DNA of 9,062 nt from Planctomycetia bacterium (GTDB lineage: Bacteria; Planctomycetota; Phycisphaerae; Phycisphaerales; SM1A02), in the NCBI GenBank assembly GCA_009936695.1, contig JAACEA010000261.1, positions 1 through 9,062 on the forward strand, in the 5' to 3' direction. Under the pieces are notes generated by a model. It did no database searches and was not told where the DNA came from. It saw only the letters and a list, made by a program, of their open reading frames with translations. Both the position numbers and the translations under genes were made by a program. Every line of letters begins with the position of its first letter. Positions within the stretch are counted from its first letter, which is position 1. Shown piece by piece: positions 1 to 7,979 of the stretch.

Positions 1-1
1 C

Positions 2-1243
2 GAGGATTTCGACGTCGTCGAATGCGAGGGAGAATGGGAGGCGTTGCTCCTCGAGTCGAGGCTCGTCAAGGACATCCGCCCCCGATTCAACGAGCGGCTC
101 GTCGACGACAAGACCTTCCCCTACCTCGCCGTGACGTTGAAGGACGAGTTCCCCGGGGTCTTCGTGACTCGAAATCCCGCCGACGACCAGTTCAAGGGGT
201 CGAAGATCTTCGGTCCGTTCACGTCCGTGAGCGCCCTGCGCCAGGCGGTCCAGCTGCTGCAGCGGGTGTTCCGCTACCGAACCTGCGAGCTCGACATCCG
301 CAGCGACGATCCGAAGAACCGTTCCTTCCGTCCCTGCCTGCTGCACTCGATCGGCCAGTGCACTGCGCCGTGCGCGAATCGGATCTCGCCGGAGAACTAC
401 CGCGCCGACATCGATCGATTCGTCAGGTTCCTCGGCTCCAAGCGAAGCGCGATGATCCGCGAGATGACGCAGGAGATGGAGGCCGCCGCGGAACGGCGGG
501 CATTCGAACGGGCCGCGGTGCTCCGTGATCAGATCCGCGCAATCGAGCGATTGGACGAACGGGAGCGCCGACGCAACGCGGAAGGGGACTACGACTGGCA
601 GCCCGAGGTGACCTCGTTCGTGCACGACCCCGCGAAGGGGCTCCGGTCGCTGCAGAAGACGCTCGACCTGGACGAACCGATTCGATGCCTGGAGGCGATC
701 GACATCGCGCACCTCGCCGGCGGTGAGACGGTCGGTTCGAAGGTCTGCTTCATCGACGGCCGTCCGTTCAAGGACGGGTATCGCCGATTCCGGATCCGAT
801 CGGTCGACAACGACGACTACATGTCGATTCGCGAGGTCGTCTCCCGGCGGTACCGTGACGCGGGGGACGGCAACGAGCTCTACCCGGACGTCATCCTGAT
901 CGACGGAGGGCTGGGGCAGTTGAATGCCGCGATCGAAGCATTCGACCAGTTGTCGATGAAGCCGCCGATGGTGATCTCGCTCGCGAAGAAGGAGGAGTTG
1001 ATCCACGTCCAGCGCCGCGGTGAACCCATCCGGCTCGGTCGGGAGAATCTCGGGCTGAAGCTCTGCCAGGCGATCCGGGACGAGGCGCATCGATTCGCGC
1101 AGCACTACCACCATCTGCTCCGGAGCAAGGCGATGCTCGGCGAGGACGAGGGTCGGAGCGTGCCGAAGTCGGCTCGATTGAAGGCCGTCAAGCCCCCGAA
1201 GACCCGAAAGCCTGATGACGGGGACGGAGTCGTCGATCCCTGA
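2..1243 (+). CDS. uvrC: UvrABC excinuclease subunit C, 3' part (N-terminus outside window)
   Basis: UvrC makes the dual incisions of nucleotide excision repair on UvrB-bound damaged DNA. The frame is open from base 2, so the true start and most of the GIY-YIG nuclease lie upstream. 413 residues are visible. Residues 13-23 (EALLLESRLVK) are the end of the GIY-YIG domain, and E18 is the expected metal-binding Glu. Four cysteines follow at 95, 112, 120 and 124 (C-x16-C-x7-C-x3-C); in E. coli UvrC the equivalent cysteines bind a 4Fe-4S cluster. A UVR motif that contacts UvrB spans about 151-184. The RNase H-like second nuclease then starts almost at once, with D234 (AIDIAH), D271/D272, D301 (ILIDGG) and H363 (RDEAH) all present, so it looks catalytically intact. 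Two parts are missing relative to E. coli UvrC: roughly 110 residues between UVR and the nuclease, and the C-terminal helix-hairpin-helix, replaced by a short Lys/Pro-rich tail. Family identity is certain; the symbol assumes this is the main UvrC and not a paralogue. Confidence 0.95.
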   Translation, partial: EDFDVVECEGEWEALLLESRLVKDIRPRFNERLVDDKTFPYLAVTLKDEFPGVFVTRNPADDQFKGSKIFGPFTSVSALRQAVQLLQRVFRYRTCELDIRSDDPKNRSFRPCLLHSIGQCTAPCANRISPENYRADIDRFVRFLGSKRSAMIREMTQEMEAAAERRAFERAAVLRDQIRAIERLDERERRRNAEGDYDWQPEVTSFVHDPAKGLRSLQKTLDLDEPIRCLEAIDIAHLAGGETVGSKVCFIDGRPFKDGYRRFRIRSVDNDDYMSIREVVSRRYRDAGDGNELYPDVILIDGGLGQLNAAIEAFDQLSMKPPMVISLAKKEELIHVQRRGEPIRLGRENLGLKLCQAIRDEAHRFAQHYHHLLRSKAMLGEDEGRSVPKSARLKAVKPPKTRKPDDGDGVVDP

Positions 1244-1253
1244 TCAGGGGTCG
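1234..1253 (+). other. Hairpin spanning the uvrC stop codon
   Basis: The arms 1234-1240 and 1247-1253 pair over seven positions, one of them a G-T wobble, around the self-complementary centre TGATCA, which includes the uvrC stop TGA. No T-run follows directly; the first one (TTTTT) lies at 1297-1301. This could be a weak terminator or 3'-end stabilising hairpin, or chance. It is a sequence observation only. Confidence 0.3.
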
Positions 1254-1426
1254 GTCCACCGACGCATCCTGACCGGCCTGCGGTGTCGAGAAGGGGTTTT
1301 TCCCATTTGCCCCTCGTGCTCGCGGGCAGCATCTGTGACCATGTGATCGCAGACCACCGTGTCCGCTCGATCGTGACGGACGCATCGTCGCGATACGCGG
1401 CCGCCTCGAAGAGCAGGAGCTTTCTC

Positions 1427-1981
1427 ATGACCCCAGCGCAAGCGACCCAGTCCTCGACGTCCGGCGGCACCGACTTCGGAATCATCGTGATGTTGATCGT
1501 GTTCGCGGTCTTCGCGTGGTTGCTTCTGACGCTGCATCGCGCGGCGGCGACGGTCCCGGAACCCGAGCGTCGATTTCGCCCCGGGCTGGTCTGGCTCGCG
1601 GTGATCCCGTTCTTCAACACGGTGTGGTGGTTCGTGGTGGTGTGCCGGATTCCGCAGTCGATCGCGGGTGCGCTGCATCGTCGCGAAGAGAACCGAGGCG
1701 ACTGCGGTCGGGACATCGGGCTGGTCTTCGCGTCGCTCGGCGCCGTGGCGACGGTCCTCCTCGTCTTCGGCGGAACGGTTCAGGCGATCGGTCGGGATCT
1801 CGTCCGCATCGGCGGCGAGGAGGCGGACGCGACGTCCGCCGCCGGAGGTTCGATCCAGGGACTTGGCGGACTTCTGCTGGTTGCCGGGATCGCCTGTTTC
1901 GCGGTCTTCGTGGCGAAGGTGCACGCGGCGGCGCGTCGACTCGGCGAGCTCGACGCCATGCTGGATGACCCGTCCTCGTGA
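1427..1981 (+). CDS. Four-helix integral membrane protein of unknown function
   Basis: This 184-residue protein belongs to no family I recognise. Start choice: the ATG at 1427 has AGGAG seven bases upstream and puts the first helix 16 residues in. A longer frame opens at 1283, but its extra 48 residues look non-coding. Four hydrophobic segments are seen at about 17-37, 52-76, 97-117 and 146-166. Segment two contains WLAVIPFFNTVWWF followed by a polar exit CRIPQS, so a Pro-Phe-Phe-Asn turn sits inside the membrane and aromatic residues cluster at its edge. The loop at 83-96 is charged and holds one Cys (C93). Loop 125-145 is acidic and small-residue-rich, and the tail is acidic. The gene lies 183 bases after uvrC on the same strand and converges with ftsH. 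The spacing argues against tight coupling to uvrC. Nothing visible points to a substrate or enzyme activity. Coding status is well supported by the ribosome site, codon pattern and regular helices. Confidence 0.8.
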   Translation: MTPAQATQSSTSGGTDFGIIVMLIVFAVFAWLLLTLHRAAATVPEPERRFRPGLVWLAVIPFFNTVWWFVVVCRIPQSIAGALHRREENRGDCGRDIGLVFASLGAVATVLLVFGGTVQAIGRDLVRIGGEEADATSAAGGSIQGLGGLLLVAGIACFAVFVAKVHAAARRLGELDAMLDDPSS

Positions 1982-2107
1982 CCCCATGTGGATCGGCGAT
2001 CTCGTCGAACGGGGGCCGACGATCCTCTCAAGCGAGGCGTGCCGGGTGATCGCCGACGCCGGGCGTGTCGTGGAACGACATGCCTCCGTGTCGAAGCCGC
2101 AGACGAA

Positions 2108-2133
2108 ACGACGCCGGCGGATGCCGGCGTCGT
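2108..2133 (-). terminator. Perfect 11-bp hairpin between convergent genes; probable terminator
   Basis: ACGACGCCGGC (2108-2118) pairs perfectly with GCCGGCGTCGT (2123-2133) around the four-base loop GGAT. It lies between the stop of the membrane-protein gene (1981) and the stop of ftsH (2173-2175), so it can serve both. Read on the minus strand the stem runs into TTTCGTCT, a short T-stretch that fits an intrinsic terminator for the ftsH operon better than for the plus-strand gene, where CATCTGAG follows. The U-tract is weak, so its strength is uncertain. Confidence 0.6.
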
Positions 2134-2172
2134 CATCTGAGTCTCGTGTTCCTGCGGGAGCCGGCCCGGCGT

Positions 2173-4209
<2,037 letters not shown>

Positions 4210-4212
4210 CAC

Positions 4213-4297
4213 GAGGACCTCGTCGCGTTGGAAAATCGAAAAGACACTGTTTCATCGTCTCACGGGTTCGCGGGAACCACGCTTCCTGATGCGAAAA
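4213..4297 (-). promoter_or_regulatory. lptE-ftsH spacer with an A+T-rich patch and small hairpin
   Basis: This spacer of about 85 bases is markedly less G+C-rich than its surroundings at 4230-4260. GGTTC (4265-4269) and GAACC (4274-4278) form a perfect five-base stem with loop GCGG. On the minus strand the hairpin is followed by T-rich sequence (TCTTTTCGATTTT) before the ftsH ribosome site. It could be an attenuating terminator after lptE, an internal ftsH promoter, or both. I cannot find good -35 and -10 boxes, so the role is inferred from composition and position. Confidence 0.35.
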
Positions 4298-4843
4298 TCA
4301 CCAATCGTCGCGGATCGCGTCGACCAGATCCGCCGCCAACTGTTCTACGACCCCGAATCGGGCGAGATCGATCGTTTCCTGAGATGGTCGAGAAGGCGTG
4401 AAAAGGGCGGAGGAGGCGAACCCCTTTCGCTCGACCAGCGTTTCGCCCGTCGCGAGATCGACCCATTCGAAGTCCAGTTCGGCCTTGAACAGCATTTCGT
4501 CGGCGAGGCCGGTGGTCACGCTGCTGGACAGAAGGATCAGTTCGGCGGATCGGATCGTCCCGCGGAGCAGGGTGTCGGCGGTGCCCTGTCCAGTCACCTT
4601 GTAGGGCGTCCGCGACTCCATTTCCACCACCAGCGACCGTCCAAGTTCGCGTTCGAGCCCCCGGAACCAGGTCTCGTTTCGAAAGAGCGGAATCGAGATC
4701 GTCCGGAATCGGTCGTCGTGGGTGGACGTGATCGCCCAACCCGATTCCGGGTCCCGATTGCAGCCGGATTGAAAGCCGAGGCTGGAGAGTCCGGCCGCGA
4801 TCGCCATCACCGTCCAGGCGGGTCGTCGAAGGCCGTGCATCAT
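4298..4843 (-). CDS. lptE: LptE-like LPS-assembly lipoprotein
   Basis: LptE plugs the LptD barrel in the outer membrane and helps insert lipopolysaccharide. This 181-residue protein has a signal-like start (positive MMHGLRR, then hydrophobic 9-24) ending at a candidate lipidation cysteine, C28 in FQSGC. The lipobox is weak because Gln sits at -3 where an aliphatic residue is usual. The core matches the family pattern: RTISIPLFRNETW (47-59, the 'vpvFrN.T' strand), then GLERELGRSLVVEM (62-75), RTPYKV (78-83), and AD-LLRGTI (89-97), followed by a long strand and the C-terminal helix. Start: the ATG at 4843 overlaps the stop of the upstream gene as ATGA, with GGAG eight bases before it; a second ATG follows at once at 4840. 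The overlap implies translational coupling to the BamD-like gene. Next to a BamD-like gene, an outer-membrane assembly role is well supported. LptD is not in the window, and the family call rests on motif recognition. Confidence 0.83.
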   Translation of the reverse strand: MMHGLRRPAWTVMAIAAGLSSLGFQSGCNRDPESGWAITSTHDDRFRTISIPLFRNETWFRGLERELGRSLVVEMESRTPYKVTGQGTADTLLRGTIRSAELILLSSSVTTGLADEMLFKAELDFEWVDLATGETLVERKGFASSALFTPSRPSQETIDLARFGVVEQLAADLVDAIRDDW

Positions 4844-5997
4844 GGTGTCGGCTCCGGCGTCGCCTTCGCGTCCACGGGGACCTCCGGCGCCAGCGATCTG
4901 GAGGTCGGCAGCGGGACTTCGGGGCGGGCCTCCACACCGGTCTGGACCGGTCCGGCCGCTCCGAGGAGGGCTTCGGCCATCGCCCGGTAGTCGGGGCATT
5001 CGGCGGCGATTCCCGCCGGCATGTTCGCGAGGATCGTCGGTGCGATCCGCAGCCCGTCGAGGGCCGCCACCGTCGCCGGGTGCTTTTCCAACACGCGGCG
5101 GAGGTACTGCTCGGCGGAGACCGGATCGTTGATCGAGAGGTACCACTCCGCGGTCGTGAGCAACTTTCGAGCCTCGGATTCCTCGATGCGAACGAGCAGC
5201 GCCTCGGCCCCGATTCGCTGGGCCAGACCGGGTTGGGTGACCTCCAGGACCTCGAGTCGACGCTTCGCGTCGCGAAGACCGGTGTCGTCGTAGCGTGGGC
5301 CGCGGAACGACGCCAGATAGGCCTGGATGAGCCGTTGTCGCGCCTTCTCGATCCGGTCGGACCGAGGATAGTTCTGGATGAAGAGGTCGTAGGCGTCCGC
5401 CGCGAGCCGCATCTTCGAACGAACGAAGTAGAAGTCCGCGAGCTCCATGCCGGCATCCTCGGCGAGTCGACTTCCGGGAAGTCGTTCCTGAATCCGAATC
5501 AGGAGTTCTTCGGCGTCGTCGTCGGCGTTGATGATCCGGATCGTGCCGAGGAACTTCCGCCGGAGGCCGTTCGCATACGCGACCGCGATCTGATACTCGC
5601 GTTCGAGGGCGGTGACGAAGGCGCGACTCCCCGAATAGGTCCGCGTGATCGCCTCGTAGTCGAACAATGCCTCGTACTCGTCGCCCATCTCGACCAGGGC
5701 GTCGCCTCGGACGAGGAGCATCTCGGGCCGGGCCTCGCCGCCCGGAAACTTGTCGAGGAACGCCGAGGCGAGGGCACGGGCCCGTTCCGGTTCGCCCAGC
5801 GCGAGGGCGCGTCGGGCCAGCACGACCTGTCGCGAGGCGGCGTCGGTCGGCTTGTCCTCCGCCTGCCAGACGTCGTCGTCTCCGAGTTCGTACGTCTCCT
5901 GCCGCGCGGACGCCGGACCCGCGAGGCCGGCGAGCGTCACGAGCGCAGCGAGCAACACGAATCCGAGGGGCGACGGGATTGGATCGAAGCGGGTCAT
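4840..5997 (-). CDS. BamD/YfiO-like TPR protein, secreted, outer-membrane assembly
   Basis: BamD is the TPR component of the BAM complex that folds outer-membrane proteins. This 385-residue protein opens with a clear Sec signal (hydrophobic 11-28, cleavage likely near PASA-RQ at 31-32). Helical TPR-like repeats follow over about 55-345, for example RRALALGEPERARALASAFL (62-81), LADFYFVRSKMRLAADAYDLF (186-206, with FIQNYPRSD after it) and YLSINDPVSAEQYLRRVLEK (286-305). The repeated 'FxxxFPxS/G' and 'NYPRSD' ends of repeats are typical of the YfiO family. It is longer than the usual BamD of about 250 residues, with extra C-terminal repeats and a Pro-rich tail from about 350. No Cys lies at the signal cleavage site, so unlike classical BamD it should not be lipidated. 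Start: the ATG at 5997 is the one that gives a signal peptide; the frame is open upstream to 6231, but those residues look non-coding and overlap the divergent gene. No clear ribosome site precedes it. It heads the operon with lptE and ftsH. It could instead be a generic periplasmic TPR protein. Confidence 0.72.
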   Translation of the reverse strand: MTRFDPIPSPLGFVLLAALVTLAGLAGPASARQETYELGDDDVWQAEDKPTDAASRQVVLARRALALGEPERARALASAFLDKFPGGEARPEMLLVRGDALVEMGDEYEALFDYEAITRTYSGSRAFVTALEREYQIAVAYANGLRRKFLGTIRIINADDDAEELLIRIQERLPGSRLAEDAGMELADFYFVRSKMRLAADAYDLFIQNYPRSDRIEKARQRLIQAYLASFRGPRYDDTGLRDAKRRLEVLEVTQPGLAQRIGAEALLVRIEESEARKLLTTAEWYLSINDPVSAEQYLRRVLEKHPATVAALDGLRIAPTILANMPAGIAAECPDYRAMAEALLGAAGPVQTGVEARPEVPLPTSRSLAPEVPVDAKATPEPTP

Positions 5998-6080
5998 CCG
6001 GGTGGAATGGTACGAAACCCACGTCGACGGCGTACGGTGAAACGCCGTTTCGGCCGGTCCGGCGGTATCGTGAACCCCCC
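5998..6080. promoter_or_regulatory. Divergent control region between the BamD-like operon and the lipid-kinase gene
   Basis: Only 83 bases separate the two divergent start codons, so both promoters must lie here or inside the genes. GAAACGCCGTTTC (6039-6051) is a perfect odd-centred palindrome near the middle and could be an operator. TATCGT (6066-6071) lies nine bases before the plus-strand ATG, and TACCAT on the minus strand (6012-6007) lies nine bases before the minus-strand ATG. Both resemble -10 boxes, but I see no convincing -35 partner. Neither start has a Shine-Dalgarno sequence. These are sequence observations; regulation is inferred. Confidence 0.4.
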
Positions 6081-6989
6081 ATGTCGACGCTGGTGATCTA
6101 CAACCCGATCTCGGGCGCCGGTCGAGCCCATCAGCTGGCCGTGGGCCTCGAGCGGGCCGCAGGGGAGGCGGGGCTCGAGGTGGTGCTGATGCCCACCCGG
6201 CCCGAGCCGCCGGACAGCTGGCTGCGAACACCGCTGGTGTCCCACGATCGACTCGTGGTGGTCGGGGGTGATGGCGCGGTCCGAGCCGCGGCGGCCGAGG
6301 CCGCGCATGCGGATGTTCCGCTGATCCACCTCCCGGCTGGAAACGAGAATCTCTTCGCGCGTGAGTTCGAGATGACCGACGACCTCGACGAGGTCGTCCG
6401 ACGCCTCCGAACGGGCGTGATCCGGCGGATCGACCTCGCCTCCGTCGCGGCGGATGGCGGCCCGGCGGAAATGATGGTGCTGATGGCTTCGGTCGGATTC
6501 GATGCCGACGTGGTCCATGATCTCGCCTCCAGGCGACGCGGGCCGGTCCGGCATCTCTCCTACCTCCTGCCGGCCATCCGGAGTTTCCTTCGCTTCGCGC
6601 CGGCGGGGATGCAAGTGACGGTGGACGATGGCGGCATCATCGACGCCGGCGTCGCGATCATGATGGTCGCCAACGCACGCCAGTACGCCTGCCGGCTCGA
6701 TCCTGCGGCTCGGGCTCGAATGGACGACGGGCGACTGGATCTGCTGGTTCTTCCTTGTCGGGGGCGTCTGGGACTCCTGCGTTGGATGCTGACCCTCGTC
6801 CGGCGTCGACAACTGGAGGATCGGCGGACGATGTATCTGGAGGGGCGGCGATTCCGGCTGGAGTTCGACAAACCGGTTCATTGGCAGCTTGACGGGGATC
6901 CGCCGCATCACTCCGCCCTGATCCGGACCCTCGTGGTCGAGATCGAAACCGGGGTCCTTCCGGTGCTCGAACATCCGAGAACCGCCTGA
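6081..6989 (+). CDS. Diacylglycerol/lipid kinase-family protein (DAGK catalytic fold)
   Basis: Enzymes of this family (bacterial DgkB, YegS and sphingosine-kinase relatives) transfer phosphate from ATP to a lipid hydroxyl at the cytoplasmic membrane face. The 302-residue length is normal. Recognisable blocks are: NPISGAG (8-14), first strand and turn; VVVGGDGAV (59-67), the nucleotide-binding GGDG motif; LPAGNENLFARE (84-95), corresponding to the usual 'PxGTxNxxAR'; VGFDADV (138-144); MMVANARQYACRLDPAARARMDDGRLDL (194-221), the 'N...P.A...DDG.LD' block; and LDGDP (270-274), matching the usual DGE near the C-terminus. Two normally conserved threonines are changed: GGDGT is GGDGA, and GTxN is GNEN. 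The start at 6081 is firm because the first beta-strand follows at once. There is no Shine-Dalgarno sequence, so initiation may be leaderless. It is divergent from the BamD-like operon, which hints at an envelope-lipid role. The actual lipid substrate, and whether it is active, cannot be read from the sequence. Confidence 0.85.
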   Translation: MSTLVIYNPISGAGRAHQLAVGLERAAGEAGLEVVLMPTRPEPPDSWLRTPLVSHDRLVVVGGDGAVRAAAAEAAHADVPLIHLPAGNENLFAREFEMTDDLDEVVRRLRTGVIRRIDLASVAADGGPAEMMVLMASVGFDADVVHDLASRRRGPVRHLSYLLPAIRSFLRFAPAGMQVTVDDGGIIDAGVAIMMVANARQYACRLDPAARARMDDGRLDLLVLPCRGRLGLLRWMLTLVRRRQLEDRRTMYLEGRRFRLEFDKPVHWQLDGDPPHHSALIRTLVVEIETGVLPVLEHPRTA

Positions 6990-7071
6990 GCGTCGGGTCG
7001 TGCGGCCGGATTCCCATCGAATGTCACTGCTGTGCTGAAGGTCGGCCCCGGCCACGCCGATGCCTCGCGAG

Positions 7072-7090
7072 GGACCGGGGCTTCCGGTCC
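7072..7090 (+). other. Strong hairpin in the spacer before the FliL-like gene
   Basis: GGACCGG (7072-7078) pairs perfectly with CCGGTCC (7084-7090) around GGCTT. Just upstream, CCTCGCGAGG (7063-7072) is a perfect ten-base palindrome, and GCCCCGG (7045-7051) can pair with CCGGGGC (7075-7081), so alternative structures compete. GTTCAGG follows, not a T-run. It may end the lipid-kinase transcript or belong to the leader of the flagellar operon. Confidence 0.4.
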
Positions 7091-7104
7091 GTTCAGGGGG
7101 GAAT

Positions 7105-7120
7105 CACCCGATTTCGGGTG
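7105..7120 (+). other. Hairpin next to the fliL-like ribosome binding site
   Basis: CACCCG (7105-7110) and CGGGTG (7115-7120) form a perfect six-base stem with loop ATTT (seven pairs if the A-T at the loop edge closes). It ends four bases before the GGGAG ribosome site (7124-7128) of the start at 7138. A structure this close could influence translation initiation. Confidence 0.35.
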
Positions 7121-7137
7121 GCAGGGAGATTCAGGTG

Positions 7138-7764
7138 ATGTCGGATCAGGCAACGGACAAGCAGAACGTGAACGACACCGAGGTTTCCGGGAAGCGGAAG
7201 CGGGGTGGCCTGAAGACCGCGGTCATGACGCTCGCGTTGCTCCTCGCGGAGGCCGGCCTGATCGGTGCCGGTTTCATGATGTTCGCCGAGCCAGCCCGGA
7301 CCGAAGCCAGCGATACCGCCGTTCAAGCGGCTCCGACGGCCCACGAGCCCGATCTGGCCGAGGTTCTGATCTTCGATGATCACCTCTTCAACGATGCTTC
7401 CGGAATCGGGTTCATGTACTCGACCCGGGTCTACCTCGAAATCGACGAACGAGACAAGGCATGGCTCGAGATCGAGGCCCAGGGTGCTCCCGGCAAGATC
7501 GAAGCGGCCCTGATGTCGATCTGGAAGTCGGCGACGCGTCGTGATCTCGAGTCCGATGAGCTGGGGGCCCTCGAAGCGCGCGTCGCTCGAGCGCTGGTCG
7601 GTGAAGGACTGTTCGATCGACGCCCCACGTCGGCCCGCGCCGTCGATGACGCCGGCCGTGATGCTCAGGGTGGGGGATCACCGATGTCGGCTGATCTGCC
7701 CGATGGCCCGATCATCCACGACGTGATCGTCGTGATGGAACTGGGTCGACGGGTCAATCGCTGA
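7138..7764 (+). CDS. FliL-like flagellar basal-body-associated membrane protein
   Basis: FliL is a single-pass inner-membrane protein around the flagellar motor that supports the stator. This 208-residue protein has a charged cytoplasmic leader (KRKRGG at 19-24), one membrane helix at about 25-48, a small-residue linker, and a periplasmic domain from about 72. That domain runs IGFMYSTRVYLEID (90-103), a helix with IEAALMSIWKSATRRDLES (121-139) matching the FliL pattern 'i.d.il..l...t..dL.s', a second helix ALEARVARALV (144-154), and a last strand HDVIVVMELGRR (194-205) like FliL's 'v.fteFv.Q'. An insert of about 30 residues rich in Asp, Gly and Ser (160-190) breaks the fold before that strand. 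Similarity is moderate; FliN immediately downstream makes the assignment more likely. Start: the ATG at 7138 has GGGAG nine bases upstream; an earlier in-frame ATG at 7060 would add 26 unlikely residues that run through two hairpins. Confidence 0.68.
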   Translation: MSDQATDKQNVNDTEVSGKRKRGGLKTAVMTLALLLAEAGLIGAGFMMFAEPARTEASDTAVQAAPTAHEPDLAEVLIFDDHLFNDASGIGFMYSTRVYLEIDERDKAWLEIEAQGAPGKIEAALMSIWKSATRRDLESDELGALEARVARALVGEGLFDRRPTSARAVDDAGRDAQGGGSPMSADLPDGPIIHDVIVVMELGRRVNR

Positions 7765-7979
7765 CCGGACCTGATTCCGGCGGATCATGCGCCTCCCAGG
7801 AATCGAGATTCGTGAGAATGGGCGTGTCTGCGCGTGAATTGCGCGAAACGGTCACGTGGTACAGGCATTCTCTGCAGTCCCGACATCGGCCCGTCCGATG
7901 ATCCTCCTGACGGGTCCGGCATGGATGCTGGTGTCTTCCCGTCGCGCCTGGATGACCACGGACGGCGGAGCCGCACCGA
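7765..7979 (+). other. 215-base spacer between the FliL-like gene and fliN, no clear gene
   Basis: No convincing gene is visible here, although fliM would be expected. CCGGA (7765-7769) and TCCGG (7776-7780) form a small hairpin directly after the upstream stop. TGCGCG occurs twice, at 7829-7834 and 7840-7845, exactly 11 bases (about one helical turn) apart, and CACGTG lies nearby at about 7853-7858. This arrangement could hold a promoter or regulator site for fliN, but I find no good sigma-70, sigma-28 or sigma-54 boxes. The fliN ribosome site GGAG is at 7967-7970. Confidence 0.4.

Noticed and set aside
1291..1313. AAGGGGTTTTTCCC as an intrinsic terminator for uvrC
   Set aside because: The T-run is present, but no stable G+C stem lies directly before it; GGG and CCC flanking the T-run would make the T's the loop instead.
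5080..6096. A 338-codon plus-strand frame opposite the BamD-like gene
   Set aside because: Shadow of a convincing signal-peptide TPR protein; no ribosome site and no recognisable fold.
7119..7135. A sigma-54-like TGGCA element before the FliL-like start
   Set aside because: The required GC at the -12 element is absent at the right spacing, and the site overlaps the ribosome binding region.
7787..7837. A 16-codon frame just after the FliL-like gene
   Set aside because: Very short with no clear ribosome site and no attenuator-like codon run.
7818..7901. A 27-codon frame in the FliL-FliN spacer whose stop overlaps another ATG as ATGA
   Set aside because: No ribosome site at a suitable distance, and the frame it would couple to runs out of phase through fliN. 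Chance is more likely than a small peptide gene.
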